A stretch of DNA of 64,000 nucleotides from DATAGF01 sp963819845. GTDB taxonomy: Bacteria > Actinomycetota > Thermoleophilia > Miltoncostaeales > Miltoncostaeaceae. A program made the position numbers and the translations under genes. Each line of letters starts with the position of its first letter. Position 1 is the stretch's first letter. The DNA is taken from positions 49,659 to 113,658 of the forward strand of contig CAWFXQ010000009.1 in assembly GCA_963819845.1 (NCBI GenBank), given 5' to 3'. The notes beneath the pieces are model-generated. The model did not search any database. It was given only the letters and a program-made list of their open reading frames with translations, and was not told where the DNA came from. Positions 22,590 through 30,633 of this stretch are shown here, in pieces.

Positions 22590-23318
22590 TCACTCGGTGA
22601 CCACCATCGTGCCGATCTGCTCGCCGTCGAGCAGCCGGCCGATGTTGGCCTCGTCGCTCATGTTGAAGACGAAGATTGGCAGCCCGTTGTCCATGCAGAG
22701 CGTGAGCGCGGTGGTGTCCATCACGCGCAGCCCCCGCTCGATCGCCTCCATGTGGCTGATCCGGGGGATCAGCTTGGCGTCGGGCACCTCGCGCGGATCG
22801 GCGTCGAGCACGCCCTCCACGCGGTTCTTGGCCATGAGGATGCACTCGGCCCCGATCTCGAGGGCCCGCAGCGCCGCCGTGGTGTCGGTGGTGAAGAACG
22901 GGTTGCCGGTGCCGCCGGCGAAGATCACCACCCGCCCCTTCTCCAGGTGCCGGATCGCCCGGCGCCGGATGTACGGCTCCGCCACCTCCTGCATGGCGAT
23001 CGCCGACTGCACGCGGGTCGTCAGGCCGAGCTTCTCGAGGGCGTCCTGCATCGCGAGGGCGTTCAGCACAGTCGCGATCATGCCCATGTAGTCGGCCGTC
23101 GCGCGATCCATGCCGATGGCCATGCCCTGGAGGCCGCGGAAGATGTTGCCCGCGCCCACCACGATCGCCACGTCCACGCCGCGCCCGACCGCCTCGTTGA
23201 CCTGGCGGGCGATCGCCGCGATCCGCTCGGGGTCGATGCCGTACGGCTCGTCCCCGAGGAGGGCCTCCCCCGAGAGCTTCAGCACCACCCGGGAGAAGAC
23301 GGCGGTGCTACTGGCCAA
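22590..23318 (-). CDS. pyrH: Uridylate (UMP) kinase
   Basis: The 242-residue bacterial UMP kinase of the amino-acid kinase fold makes UDP. The phosphate-binding start is VVLKLSGEALLG; VGAGNIFRGL and MGMIATVLNALAMQDAL are family signatures, and AGGTGNPFFTTDTTAALRA completes the nucleotide site. The TTG at 23318 overlaps the tsf 3' end by 11 nt. A GTG at 23288 is the alternative, but would begin right at the first beta strand. UMP kinase lies between tsf and frr in most bacteria, as here. Confidence 0.96.
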   Translation of the reverse strand: MASSTAVFSRVVLKLSGEALLGDEPYGIDPERIAAIARQVNEAVGRGVDVAIVVGAGNIFRGLQGMAIGMDRATADYMGMIATVLNALAMQDALEKLGLTTRVQSAIAMQEVAEPYIRRRAIRHLEKGRVVIFAGGTGNPFFTTDTTAALRALEIGAECILMAKNRVEGVLDADPREVPDAKLIPRISHMEAIERGLRVMDTTALTLCMDNGLPIFVFNMSDEANIGRLLDGEQIGTMVVTE

Positions 23319-23913
23319 GCTCGAACAGGCTGAAGCGCCGGATGGTCACGTTCTCGCCCAGGCTCCCCGCGGCCTCGGCCCGGAGCTCCTCGATCGTGCG
23401 GGGCTTCTTCTCCCCCTGGTCGCGGATGTACTCCTGGTCGAGCAGGCAGATCGACTTGAGGTGCTTGGCGAGCTTGCCCTCCACCGCCCGCTCGCGGGCG
23501 TGCTCGGGCACGTCCTCGGCCTGGGCCGCGTAGATCGCGCGCTCGGCCGCCAGCTCGTCCTCGGGCACCTCGTCGGCGCTCACGTAGCGCGGCTTCAGCG
23601 CCGCGATGTGCAGCGCGATCTCGTGGACGAAGTCCTTGAACTGGTCGGTTCGCGCGACGAAGTCGGTCTCGCAGTTGACCTCGACGAGCACGCCCACCCG
23701 GCCGCCGGCGTGGATGTAGCTGTCAACCAACCCCTCGTTGGCCGCGCGGCCGGCGCGCTTGGCGGCGTCGGCCAGGCCCTTGGTGCGCAGCGCGGTGGTC
23801 GCCGCCTCGATGTCGCCGCCGGCCTCCTCGAGCGCCCGCTTGCAGTCCATCATCCCGGCGCCCGTGCGCTCGCGCAGGTCCTTCACCAGGGATGCGGGGA
23901 TGGCGGTGCTCAC
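23308..23913 (-). CDS. tsf: Elongation factor Ts
   Basis: The 201-residue guanine-nucleotide exchange factor recycles EF-Tu. Signatures are LRERTGAGMMDCKRALEEAGGD (shown in part) at the N-terminus and VNCETDFVARTDQF in the core. It is the short form lacking the second large core domain, as in many Gram-positives. The GTG at 23913 overlaps the expected rpsB stop (GTGA). As written in this sequence, two single-base deficits upstream leave rpsB reading straight into tsf in frame; see the rpsB entry. Confidence 0.95.
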   Translation of the reverse strand: MSTAIPASLVKDLRERTGAGMMDCKRALEEAGGDIEAATTALRTKGLADAAKRAGRAANEGLVDSYIHAGGRVGVLVEVNCETDFVARTDQFKDFVHEIALHIAALKPRYVSADEVPEDELAAERAIYAAQAEDVPEHARERAVEGKLAKHLKSICLLDQEYIRDQGEKKPRTIEELRAEAAGSLGENVTIRRFSLFELGQ

Positions 23914-24867
23914 GCGGAGTCCTCTGCGTTGGCCGCGGGCTCCGCCGGCGCGGCGGCGGGCTCCGGGGTGGGCTCCGGGGTGGGCTCGGGGGCGGGCTCC
24001 GGGGTGGGCTCGGGGGCGGGCGCCTCGGGGGGGCGGCGGGGGACTCCGCAACGGGGGCGGGCTCGGCGGGGGCGGGCTCGGCGGGGGCGGGCTCGGCGGG
24101 GGCGGCTCGGCGGGGGCGGGCTCGGCGGGGGCGGGCTCGGCGGGGGCCTCGGAGGCCTCCTCGGCGGGGATCCCCGAGGACGGGAGACCGCCCTTGCCCT
24201 CGATGATCGCGTCCGCGAGAGAGCCCACGACGAGGTTGCACGAGCGGATGGCGTCGTCGTTGCCGGGGATGACGTAGGTCGCCTCGTCCGGGTCGCAGTT
24301 GGTGTCGACCAGGCCGATCACCGCCAGGCCGAGTCGATTGGCCTCGCGCACCCCGATCGCCTCCTTCTTGAGGTCCACGATCACCACCGCATCGGGCAGG
24401 CGCTGCATGTCGGCGACGCCGCCGAGGTTGGTCTCGAGCTTCGTCAGCTCCCCCTCGCGCGCCAGCCTCTCGCGGGTGGGCAGCAGGTCGAGCTGGCCCT
24501 CGCGCTTCTGGTTGCGCAGCTCGTGGAGGCGCCGGATGCGCTGGGAGATGGTGCCCCAGTTGGTGAGGAGGCCGCCGAGCCAGCGGTGCGACACGTAGGG
24601 CATGCCCGAGCGGACCGCGTTCTCCTGGATGGCGTCCTGGCATTGCTTCTTGGTGCCGACGAAGAGGACGGTCCCGCCGCGCTCGGCGATCTCGCGCACG
24701 ACGTCCATCGCCTCCTGCAGCAGCACGATCGTCTGCTGCAGGTCGATGATGTAGATGCCGCCGCGCTCGCCGAAGATGTAGCGCTTCATCTTCGGGTTCC
24801 AGCGGCGGGTCTGGTGTCCGAAGTGGACCCCGGACTCCAGCAGTTGCTTCATGGTGACGGTGGCCAC
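23910..24867 (-). CDS. rpsB: Ribosomal protein S2 with long acidic/proline C-terminal tail (frame disrupted)
   Basis: S2 of the 30S subunit. The conserved body runs from MKQLLESGVHFGHQTRRWNP to VIPGNDDAIRSCNLVVGSLADAI, about 235 residues, followed by a tail of EPAPA repeats. The natural end would be PAANAEDSA with TGA at 23912-23910. The frame is lost twice: one repeat unit at 24092-24105 has 14 nt instead of 15, and the G7 run at 24027-24033 appears one short. Adding both bases gives a 319-residue S2. Without them the frame runs into tsf as a 519-residue fusion. Starts at GTG 24867. Confidence 0.9.
24062..24150 (-). repeat. 15-nt tandem repeat in the rpsB tail
   Basis: Six head-to-tail copies of CTCGGCGGGGGCGGG (plus-strand view), encoding Glu-Pro-Ala-Pro-Ala on the minus strand. 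The third copy (24092-24105) lacks one G and breaks the frame. The sixth copy is degenerate. Such repeats are prone both to slippage in the cell and to sequencing error. Confidence 0.85.
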
Positions 24868-25020
24868 GGGCGGCTCCCTGTGCTGCGGTTTGGGGGTGTC
24901 GGGCGCCGGCGCGGGCCGATGGAACCGGGGCGGCCGCCGTCGGGGCGGGACGCTGCCGGCACCGCCATCTGGCGGAGAGCGCGCCGGGGAGTGTGGACGG
25001 ATGACCTGCGGCCGAGGATC

Positions 25021-25963
25021 TTAGCGCCCTGAGCCGGCCCCGCGGCGCGCGCGGCCCAGGGCGAGCTCCAGGTCGTGCGGGAGGGGGCTCTCCACCTCCA
25101 CCGGCTCGCCCGTCTCGGGGTGGGGGAAGGCCAGGCGGGCGGCGTGCAGGAACTGGCGCTCGAGGCCGAGGCTCTCGGGGCGGCGCCCGTAGACGCGGTC
25201 GCCCACCACCGGGTGGCCCACCGACTCCAGGTGCACGCGGATCTGGTGCGTCCGGCCGGTCTCGAGGCGGGCCTCCAGCAGCGAGAAGCGCCCCAGCTCC
25301 TCGAGCCGGCGAAGGTGGGTCACGGCCTCGCGCCCGTCGGCGTCCACCGCCATGCGGGTGCGGACGCGCCGGTCCCGGGCGATGGGCCGGTCGACCGTGA
25401 GGGCCGGCGGGGCGGCGCCGTGGACCAGGGTGAGGTAACGGCGGTCGAACCAGCCGCTCCCGGAGCATCCGTTGCAGCCGACGGTGCGCGCGCGGGGTTC
25501 GGGCCACGACCAGCAGCCCCGACGTGTCGCGGTCGAGCCGGTGGACGATGCCCGGCCGGGAGGGGTCGTCCCCCCCGGCGACGTCGCGGCCCACCAGGCC
25601 GTGGACCAGGGTCCCGGCGCGATGCCCTGCGCTCGGGTGGACGACGACGCCGGCGGGCTTGTCCACCACCAGGAGGTGCTCGTCCTCGTAGCGCACGGTC
25701 AGCGGGACGTCCTCGGGCTCGATGGCCGCGGGCGGGGGCGGCGCGGGGCGCACCTCCAGCGACTCGCCCTCGGCCAGCAGGCGGCGCTTGGCGACGGACC
25801 GGCCCTCCACCAGCACCCGCCCGGCCTCGATCAGCCTCTGGGCCTCGGCGCGGCTGCCCACCGCCTCCAGGGCCCCGACCACGGCGTCCACGCGGCGCCC
25901 CGCCTCCTCCGGCCCGGCCACGAGGCGCAGCGGCGCGGGGTCGCGCTCAGCCGGGCTCGTCAT
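25021..25963 (-). CDS. rluD: RluD-type 23S rRNA pseudouridine synthase (single-base frameshift)
   Basis: The enzyme isomerises uridines in 23S rRNA. An S4-like RNA-binding domain (residues ~15-75, EAQRLIEAGRVLVEG) precedes the catalytic domain with GIVHRLDRDTSGLLVVA, whose Asp is the catalytic residue. The C-terminal half is in another frame: DADGREAVTHLRRLEEL and LETGRTHQIRVHLESVGHPVVGD. The break is near 25451-25454, where CGGCTGGTTCGAC needs one base fewer to give RERLFDRRYLTLVHG. Total length is 3n+1, consistent with one inserted base and a 313-residue protein. It follows lspA with a short overlap. Confidence 0.85.
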
Positions 25964-26489
25964 CCTCCCCGCCCTCACCGCCGTCCCGCAGCAGGCCGAG
26001 GACGATCAGCGCCGCGCCGACCGTGATGCCGATGTCGGCGACGTTGAAGGCCGGCCAGCGCGCGAGGTCGATGAAGTCCGTCACGGCGCCCCGGGAGAGC
26101 CGGTCGATCAGGTTCCCCAGGCTCCCGCCCACCAGCAGGCCGGCCCCGGCGGCGACGGTGTTGTTGCGCGCCACCAGCCCCGCCAGGGCGATGGCGATGG
26201 CGCAGAGGGCCACCACGGTGAGCACCGCGACGGCGGCCTGACGGCCGGGGAACAGCCCGAAGGCGATGCCCTCGTTGGTGACGCGAGAGACGTCGAAGCC
26301 GGGGAGGACGTCGATCACCTCGCGCGGCGCGAGCGTCGCCCGGATCGCCGCCTTCGAGATCTGGTCGAGCACCAGCACGAGCAGCGCGAGGGCGCCGAAG
26401 CGCCACCAGCGCGCCTTGGTCTGGCGGCGGCGGCGGCGCTCGGCCGCCTGCAACACCTGGTCGCGGGTCGTGGGCTTGACCGAGGTCAT
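25947..26489 (-). CDS. lspA: Lipoprotein signal peptidase (signal peptidase II)
   Basis: The 180-residue membrane aspartyl protease removes signal peptides from lipid-modified prolipoproteins. The two catalytic Asp are in GGSLGNLIDRLSRGAVTDFI and in RWPAFNVADIGITVG. Four hydrophobic helices are present, starting with LALLVLVLDQISKA. The N-terminal ~35 residues are basic and longer than usual. Its ATG overlaps the DUF167 gene by 4 nt, and rluD follows with a 17-nt overlap, the usual lspA-rluD order. Confidence 0.95.
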   Translation of the reverse strand: MTSVKPTTRDQVLQAAERRRRRQTKARWWRFGALALLVLVLDQISKAAIRATLAPREVIDVLPGFDVSRVTNEGIAFGLFPGRQAAVAVLTVVALCAIAIALAGLVARNNTVAAGAGLLVGGSLGNLIDRLSRGAVTDFIDLARWPAFNVADIGITVGAALIVLGLLRDGGEGGEDDEPG

Positions 26490-26821
26490 CCCCCCGCCCC
26501 TCCGCGCCCGTCCTCCCCCAGCGCCGCCACGAGGCGGGCCGCGATCCGCGCGGGGTCGCCGTCCAGCTCCACCAGCTTGCGCGCACCGCCCGACCCGCGC
26601 CGGATGCGGGCCGCCGGCGGCCGCAGCCCCGCCGCCCCGGCCAGGTACGCGCACAGCGCCCCGTTGCTGCGCCCCTCGACGGGGGGCGCGGCGATCTGCA
26701 CGCGCAGGGCGCCGGCCTGCATCCCCACCGCCCGCGTCGAGCGCGAGCGCGGCACGGCCTTCACCGCGACCGTGACCCCGTCGTCCCTGAGCGAGAGCCA
26801 TGGGGGGAGCGGAGCGCTCAG
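26486..26821 (-). CDS. DUF167/YggU-family protein, probably CTG start
   Basis: The small 111-residue protein carries VTVAVKAVPRSRSTRAVG, then LRVQIAAPPVEGRSNGALCAYLAG and RIRRGSGGARKLVELDGDP, the DUF167 pattern. Its function is unknown in all bacteria, but it commonly follows yggT. No ATG, GTG or TTG fits. CTG at 26821 overlaps the yggT TGA (CTGA) and gives LSAPLPPWLSLRDDGV, which aligns with the family N-terminus. lspA follows with an ATGA overlap. Confidence 0.8.
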   Translation of the reverse strand: MSAPLPPWLSLRDDGVTVAVKAVPRSRSTRAVGMQAGALRVQIAAPPVEGRSNGALCAYLAGAAGLRPPAARIRRGSGGARKLVELDGDPARIAARLVAALGEDGRGGAGG

Positions 26822-27090
26822 AAGCTGTCCAGGAGGGCCAGCACCAGGTTGCGGAGGATGTAGAGGACCAGCAGGGCCACGATCGGCGACAGGTCGAACA
26901 TCCCCAGCGGCGGGATCAGGCGCCGGAAGAAGCCGAGGAACCACTCCGTGCTCTGGTGGAAGAAGTCGTACAGGGCCCGCGTCCACCGCGACCGCGGCGC
27001 CACGGGAAGGAACGACAGCAGGATCCGGACGAAGATCACGATGATGAACACCGTGAACAGCGCCGAGATATAGGTCTCCAGTTGCTCCAC
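26818..27090 (-). CDS. YggT-family membrane protein
   Basis: The 90-residue protein has two hydrophobic helices: YISALFTVFIIVIFVRILLS near the start and SPIVALLVLYILRNLVLALL at the end. Between them, ALYDFFHQSTEWFLGFFRRLIPP is the conserved YggT segment. YggT is linked to SepF/FtsZ division clusters in Gram-positives and cyanobacteria and to osmotic stress in others. It belongs to the sepF-side cluster, but a plus-strand GFA gene now separates it from proC. Confidence 0.9.
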   Translation of the reverse strand: MEQLETYISALFTVFIIVIFVRILLSFLPVAPRSRWTRALYDFFHQSTEWFLGFFRRLIPPLGMFDLSPIVALLVLYILRNLVLALLDSF

Positions 27091-27358
27091 GCGGCGCCAA
27101 GCGTACAGCGGGCCTCTGAGGGTCAGGTCACCCCGGTACGGCGTTCCCAGGGGTGAACCCGAGGGCGTGCATCACGCGGTCGGGGAGCACCGCCCACCCC
27201 TCCCCCCTCTGCGACCGCGTGTCGTCCCCCATGGGCTCGTCGCGGCCGGCCGGGGCACGTGCACGTCGTCGACCGGAGACGAGGGGTACGGTGTGGGGCG
27301 CGGCGCCGCTGCGGTGCCTGTGCCGGGCGCGGCCGACGCGGAAGGAGGCTCGTCCGGG
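27091..27358. other. Non-coding stretch between yggT and the GFA gene
   Basis: No supported gene. A minus-strand frame at 27128-27232 could encode a 34-residue peptide (MGDDTRSQRGEGWAVLPDRV), but it has no clear ribosome site or homologue I know. The last 20 nt before 27359 contain GAAGGAGG, the ribosome site of the GFA gene. Confidence 0.4.
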
Positions 27359-27781
27359 ATGAACGACTTCCCGCTCACGGGTGGCTGCAACTGCGGCGCG
27401 GTCCGATTCGAGGTCACCGAGCCGCTGCGCGCGGCCAGCTACTGCCACTGCAGGCGCTGCCAGCGCCGCAGCGGAGCGGCGGCGTCGGCGAGCGCCCACC
27501 CCTCCCCGGGCGCGTTCCGGATCGTCGCGGGCGAGGACCGGCTTCGCGTCTGGAAGCCCGATCACGGCGGCGAGAAATGGTTCTGCGGCGACTGCGGCTC
27601 GTCGCTCTTCGGCCGCAATCCCGCCGACCCCGATCCGATCGGCATCCGGATGGGGGCGTTCGACGGCGATCCCGGGATCCGGCCGAGCGTCCGGCAGTTC
27701 GTCGCCTACGCGGCGCCCTGGGAGCCGATCCCCGACGACGGGCTGCCCCGCCACCCCGAGAGCCGCCACACGCGGCGCTGA
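27359..27781 (+). CDS. GFA/CENP-V-family zinc protein (glutathione-dependent formaldehyde-activating type)
   Basis: The 140-residue protein has zinc cysteines in GGCNCGAVRF, SYCHCRRCQRRSG and WFCGDCGSSLF, the full GFA/CENP-V set. The family includes the enzyme that helps form S-hydroxymethylglutathione, but actinobacteria usually lack glutathione, so another thiol or substrate is likely. It is the only plus-strand gene in an otherwise minus-strand division/cell-wall cluster, inserted between proC and yggT. GAAGGAGG is a strong ribosome site. This suggests later acquisition. Confidence 0.85.
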   Translation: MNDFPLTGGCNCGAVRFEVTEPLRAASYCHCRRCQRRSGAAASASAHPSPGAFRIVAGEDRLRVWKPDHGGEKWFCGDCGSSLFGRNPADPDPIGIRMGAFDGDPGIRPSVRQFVAYAAPWEPIPDDGLPRHPESRHTRR

Positions 27782-27788
27782 CGCCCGC

Positions 27789-28595
27789 TCAGAGCTCGGC
27801 CGCGCGGCGCGCAGCGGCCAGGACGGCGTCGGCGACGTGGGCGCGGACGGCCCCTCGCTCCAGGACGGCGAGCCCGGCGATCGTCGTCCCGGCGGGGGAG
27901 CTGACACGCTGTCGCAGGAGGGCGGGGTCGGTGCCGTCGGCCAGCAGCGCGGCCGTGCCCGCCATGACGGCCGCCGTCATCTCGCGCGCCTGGGCGCGGC
28001 TCAGCCCCGCGGACACCGCGCCCTCCTCCAGCCCCTCCGCGACGAGCGCCAGCAGGCCGGGGCCGCTGCCGGCCAGGGCCGTCGCCGGCGCGAACAGGCT
28101 CTCGGGCAGCGGCACCACTGCGCCGAGCGGGCGCAGGAACGCGCGCAGCTCGGTCTCGCGCGAGGGCTCCAGCCCGCGCGTGGCCATGGCGACGATCCCC
28201 GCGCCGTGGCGCACGGCCAGGTTGGGCATGGTGCGCGCGAGCGCCGCGCCGGGCGCGGCGGCCGCCAGGCGGTCGAGGTCCCAGCCCGCGATCACCGACA
28301 GCACCACCGTCCCCGGGGAGAGCGCGGGCGCGATCTCCGCCAGGGCCGCCGGGGCGTCCTTGGGCTTCACCGCCAGGCAGACGAGGTCGGCCGCGGCCGC
28401 CTCCGCGACCGAGGCGGGGCGGCCTCCGACGTCGGCCAGCGCCGCCTCGACGGCGGCCGGGACGGCGTCCGCCAGCCCGAGCCGGTCGGCCAGGCCGCGG
28501 TGGCCCCGCGCGAGGCCCGCCGCGAGCGCCCGGCCCATCGCGCCGGCGCCCACCAGCGACACGCTCCCCGGCCAGGGGGCCGGCGACGCCGACAT
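27789..28595 (-). CDS. proC: Pyrroline-5-carboxylate reductase
   Basis: The 268-residue enzyme completes proline synthesis by NAD(P)H-dependent reduction. The Rossmann motif is VSLVGAGAMGRALAAGL. ARTMPNLAVRHGAG is the conserved substrate/cofactor block, and LAGSGPGLLALVAEGLEEGAV with LLRQRVSSPAGTTIAGL forms the C-terminal dimer domain. The ATG overlaps the sepF stop by one base (TGATG), with a TTG just upstream as an alternative. proC next to sepF is standard in actinobacterial and firmicute division clusters. Confidence 0.95.
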   Translation of the reverse strand: MSASPAPWPGSVSLVGAGAMGRALAAGLARGHRGLADRLGLADAVPAAVEAALADVGGRPASVAEAAAADLVCLAVKPKDAPAALAEIAPALSPGTVVLSVIAGWDLDRLAAAAPGAALARTMPNLAVRHGAGIVAMATRGLEPSRETELRAFLRPLGAVVPLPESLFAPATALAGSGPGLLALVAEGLEEGAVSAGLSRAQAREMTAAVMAGTAALLADGTDPALLRQRVSSPAGTTIAGLAVLERGAVRAHVADAVLAAARRAAEL

Positions 28596-29170
28596 CAATA
28601 CTGGTTGAAGAAGCCCTTCTCCAGGAGGCGGGCCCGCTCCTCCGCCGACACCTCGACGTTGCGCGGGGTCAGCATGAAGACCTTGTCGGCCACCCGCTGC
28701 ATGCCGCCGTCGAGGGCGTAGGTGAGCCCGCTGGAGAAGTCGATGAGGCGCTTGGCGAGGTCGGTCTCGGCGCTCTGGAGGTTGAGGATCACCGGGATCG
28801 TGCCCTTGAACTTGTCGGCGATCTGCTGGGCGTCGTTGAAGCTCTTGGGCACCACGAGGTGCACCTCGGACGGCTGCGGCCGCGACTCGACGGCCCGCAC
28901 CGTCGTCGGGCGGCCGCGCGACGACTCCTCCTCGGCGAAGATGTCGTCGAAGTCGGAGTCGCGCCGGCGCGGGCCGAGCCGCCGGACGTTCGGCCGCTCG
29001 CGGTAGCTGCGCTCGAGGTCGTCGTGGGCCGCGCTCGAGGTGCGCCGGTCACGGTCCCGCTCGCGCTCCTCCTCGTAGCGGTCATCGACGAGCTCCTCGT
29101 CGTAGTCGTCGGCCTCGTCGGCCATGCCGAAGTAGACGAGGGTGCGGTGCCAGAGGTCGCTGACGGCCAT
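28595..29170 (-). CDS. sepF: Cell division protein SepF
   Basis: The 191-residue membrane anchor of the FtsZ ring is needed where FtsA is absent, as in actinobacteria. The N-terminal membrane-targeting helix is MAVSDLWHRTLVYFGM, followed by an acidic/Arg-rich linker (residues 20-90). The SepF core runs from VHLVVPKSFNDAQQIADKF through IVILNLQ-like VILNLQSAETDLAKRLIDF and GLTYALDGGMQRVADKVFML. It starts immediately after the yggS stop. ftsZ itself is not in the window. Confidence 0.95.
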   Translation of the reverse strand: MAVSDLWHRTLVYFGMADEADDYDEELVDDRYEEERERDRDRRTSSAAHDDLERSYRERPNVRRLGPRRRDSDFDDIFAEEESSRGRPTTVRAVESRPQPSEVHLVVPKSFNDAQQIADKFKGTIPVILNLQSAETDLAKRLIDFSSGLTYALDGGMQRVADKVFMLTPRNVEVSAEERARLLEKGFFNQY

Positions 29171-29884
29171 CTATGCGGTTCCCGGTGTGGTGATCAGGGC
29201 GGTGTCGAGGATGCCGCGCCCGACGCGGACCATCGTCGCGCCCTCCTCGGCGGCGACCAGGTAGTCCTGGCTCGTCCCCATGGAGAGGTCCGACAGGTCA
29301 TGACGGCCCCGCCATTGTGCCGCGAGATCGTCGGCGATGCGGCGGACGGCCGCGAAGTGGGGCCGGCTGAGCTCGGCGTCGGTCTGGAATGGGGGCATCG
29401 CCATCAGGCCGCCGATCACGAGGTCGGTGTGTTCCGACACATCCTCGATGAACGCCCGAAGTCGGGGCGGCACGATACCACCTTTGGTTGATTCTCCGGC
29501 GACGTTGACTTCGACGAGGACCCGCGTCGGACCTTCCGCGCGCGCGGCGATCGCCGCCGCCAGCCGTTCGGAGTCGAGGGAGTGCAGCAGGCGCACCTCG
29601 CCGATGACCTCGGCCGCCTTCTTGCGCTGGAGGTGGCCGATGAAGTCGAAGGTGAGCCGGTCGCCGGCCGCCGCCCGCCGGGCGCGCAGGTCCTGAAGGC
29701 GGTTCTCCCCCACCACCGCGACCCCGGCCTCGACGAGCGCCGCCGTCTGGTCGACGGGGACGTACTTGCCCGCCAGCACGATCTCCACGGCGCCCGGCGG
29801 GCGGCCCGCGCGGCCGGCGGCCTCGTCGAGGCCCTCGCGCGCCTCGGCCAGCGCGGCCCGCAGGGCGGCGGCGTCGATGGTCAC
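29171..29884 (-). CDS. yggS: Pyridoxal phosphate homeostasis protein (YggS/PLPBP)
   Basis: The 237-residue TIM-barrel protein binds PLP without known catalysis and balances B6 vitamers. The PLP Lys is in IVLAGKYVPVDQTAAL; GENRLQDLRAR and HFIGHLQ-like FDFIGHLQRKKA follow. The phosphate site is LSMGTSQDYLVAAEEGATMVR with VRVGRGIL. GTG at 29884 overlaps the pgeF stop (GTGA). The yggS-sepF adjacency matches other Gram-positive clusters. Confidence 0.94.
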   Translation of the reverse strand: MTIDAAALRAALAEAREGLDEAAGRAGRPPGAVEIVLAGKYVPVDQTAALVEAGVAVVGENRLQDLRARRAAAGDRLTFDFIGHLQRKKAAEVIGEVRLLHSLDSERLAAAIAARAEGPTRVLVEVNVAGESTKGGIVPPRLRAFIEDVSEHTDLVIGGLMAMPPFQTDAELSRPHFAAVRRIADDLAAQWRGRHDLSDLSMGTSQDYLVAAEEGATMVRVGRGILDTALITTPGTA

Positions 29885-30633
29885 GCGGTCGCCCACACCA
29901 GCCCGCCCTGGCGCCCGCAGGCGTCCCCGTCGCGGCGGAACGAGAAGAAGCGGTCCGGCTCGCAGCTCGTGCAGCCCGCCACCGTCGCGATCGCCGACGG
30001 GGCGACGCCCTCGGCGGCGAGCGCCGCCGCTGCGGCGGCGGGCAGGTCAACCGCCGGCGCCCGCACGACCGTCTCGCCGAAGGCGGCGGCGAAGCGGTCG
30101 CGCACGTCGGCCGACACCGGGTAGCAGCACGGTCCGATGCCCGGCCCGATCGCGGCCCCCAGGCGCTCCGGATGCCCCAGGGCGCGCACTGCGGCGGCCA
30201 GCACGCCGCCGACCAGCCCCCGCCAGCCGGCGTGGGCCGCCGCGACGCCCGGCGCGTCGCGGCGCCACAGCAGCACGGGCAGGCAGTCGGCGCCGAGCAC
30301 CATCAGCCCGATCCCGGGCCGCCGCGTGGCGAGGGCGTCGCCCTCGGGCCACCCGCGGAGGGCGCCCGTGAAGAGGCCGGGCCGCGACGGGGCGTCGAGG
30401 GTGCGCACCGCGGCGCCGTGGACCTGGCGGCCGAGGCTCACCGAGGCCTCGTCCGCGCCGACCGCCTCGCACACCCGCCGCCGGTTGGCGCGCACCGCCT
30501 CGTCGGCGTCACCCCGGTCGGCGCCCAGGTTGAGCGAGTCGCGCGGCGGGAGGCTGACGCCGCCGCGGCGGGTGGTGAACACCGCCCGGGCGGGGGCGCC
30601 GGTCGGGACCTCGATCAGCTCCGGGCCGCTCAG
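29881..30633 (-). CDS. pgeF: PgeF/YfiH-family peptidoglycan-editing factor, probably CTG start
   Basis: The protein has 250 residues in the YfiH/laccase-domain family. E. coli PgeF removes L-Ser wrongly incorporated in place of L-Ala in muropeptide precursors; related proteins act on nucleosides. Zinc/active-site motifs are RQVHGAAVRT, LGADCLPVLLW, AAAHAGWRGLVGG, GPCCYPV and GCTSCEPDRFFSFRRDG. CTG at 30633 overlaps the cca stop (CTGA) and gives LSGPELIEVPTGAPARAVFT, matching the family start; no other start codon fits. Confidence 0.9.
   Translation of the reverse strand: MSGPELIEVPTGAPARAVFTTRRGGVSLPPRDSLNLGADRGDADEAVRANRRRVCEAVGADEASVSLGRQVHGAAVRTLDAPSRPGLFTGALRGWPEGDALATRRPGIGLMVLGADCLPVLLWRRDAPGVAAAHAGWRGLVGGVLAAAVRALGHPERLGAAIGPGIGPCCYPVSADVRDRFAAAFGETVVRAPAVDLPAAAAAALAAEGVAPSAIATVAGCTSCEPDRFFSFRRDGDACGRQGGLVWATA

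Noticed and set aside
24062..24150. Tandem repeat as a possible CRISPR array
   Set aside because: Units are 15 nt, contiguous, without spacers, and code for EPAPA in rpsB.
27128..27232. Small minus-strand peptide (34 residues)
   Set aside because: No convincing ribosome site, promoter or family similarity; kept only as a note in the non-coding entry.
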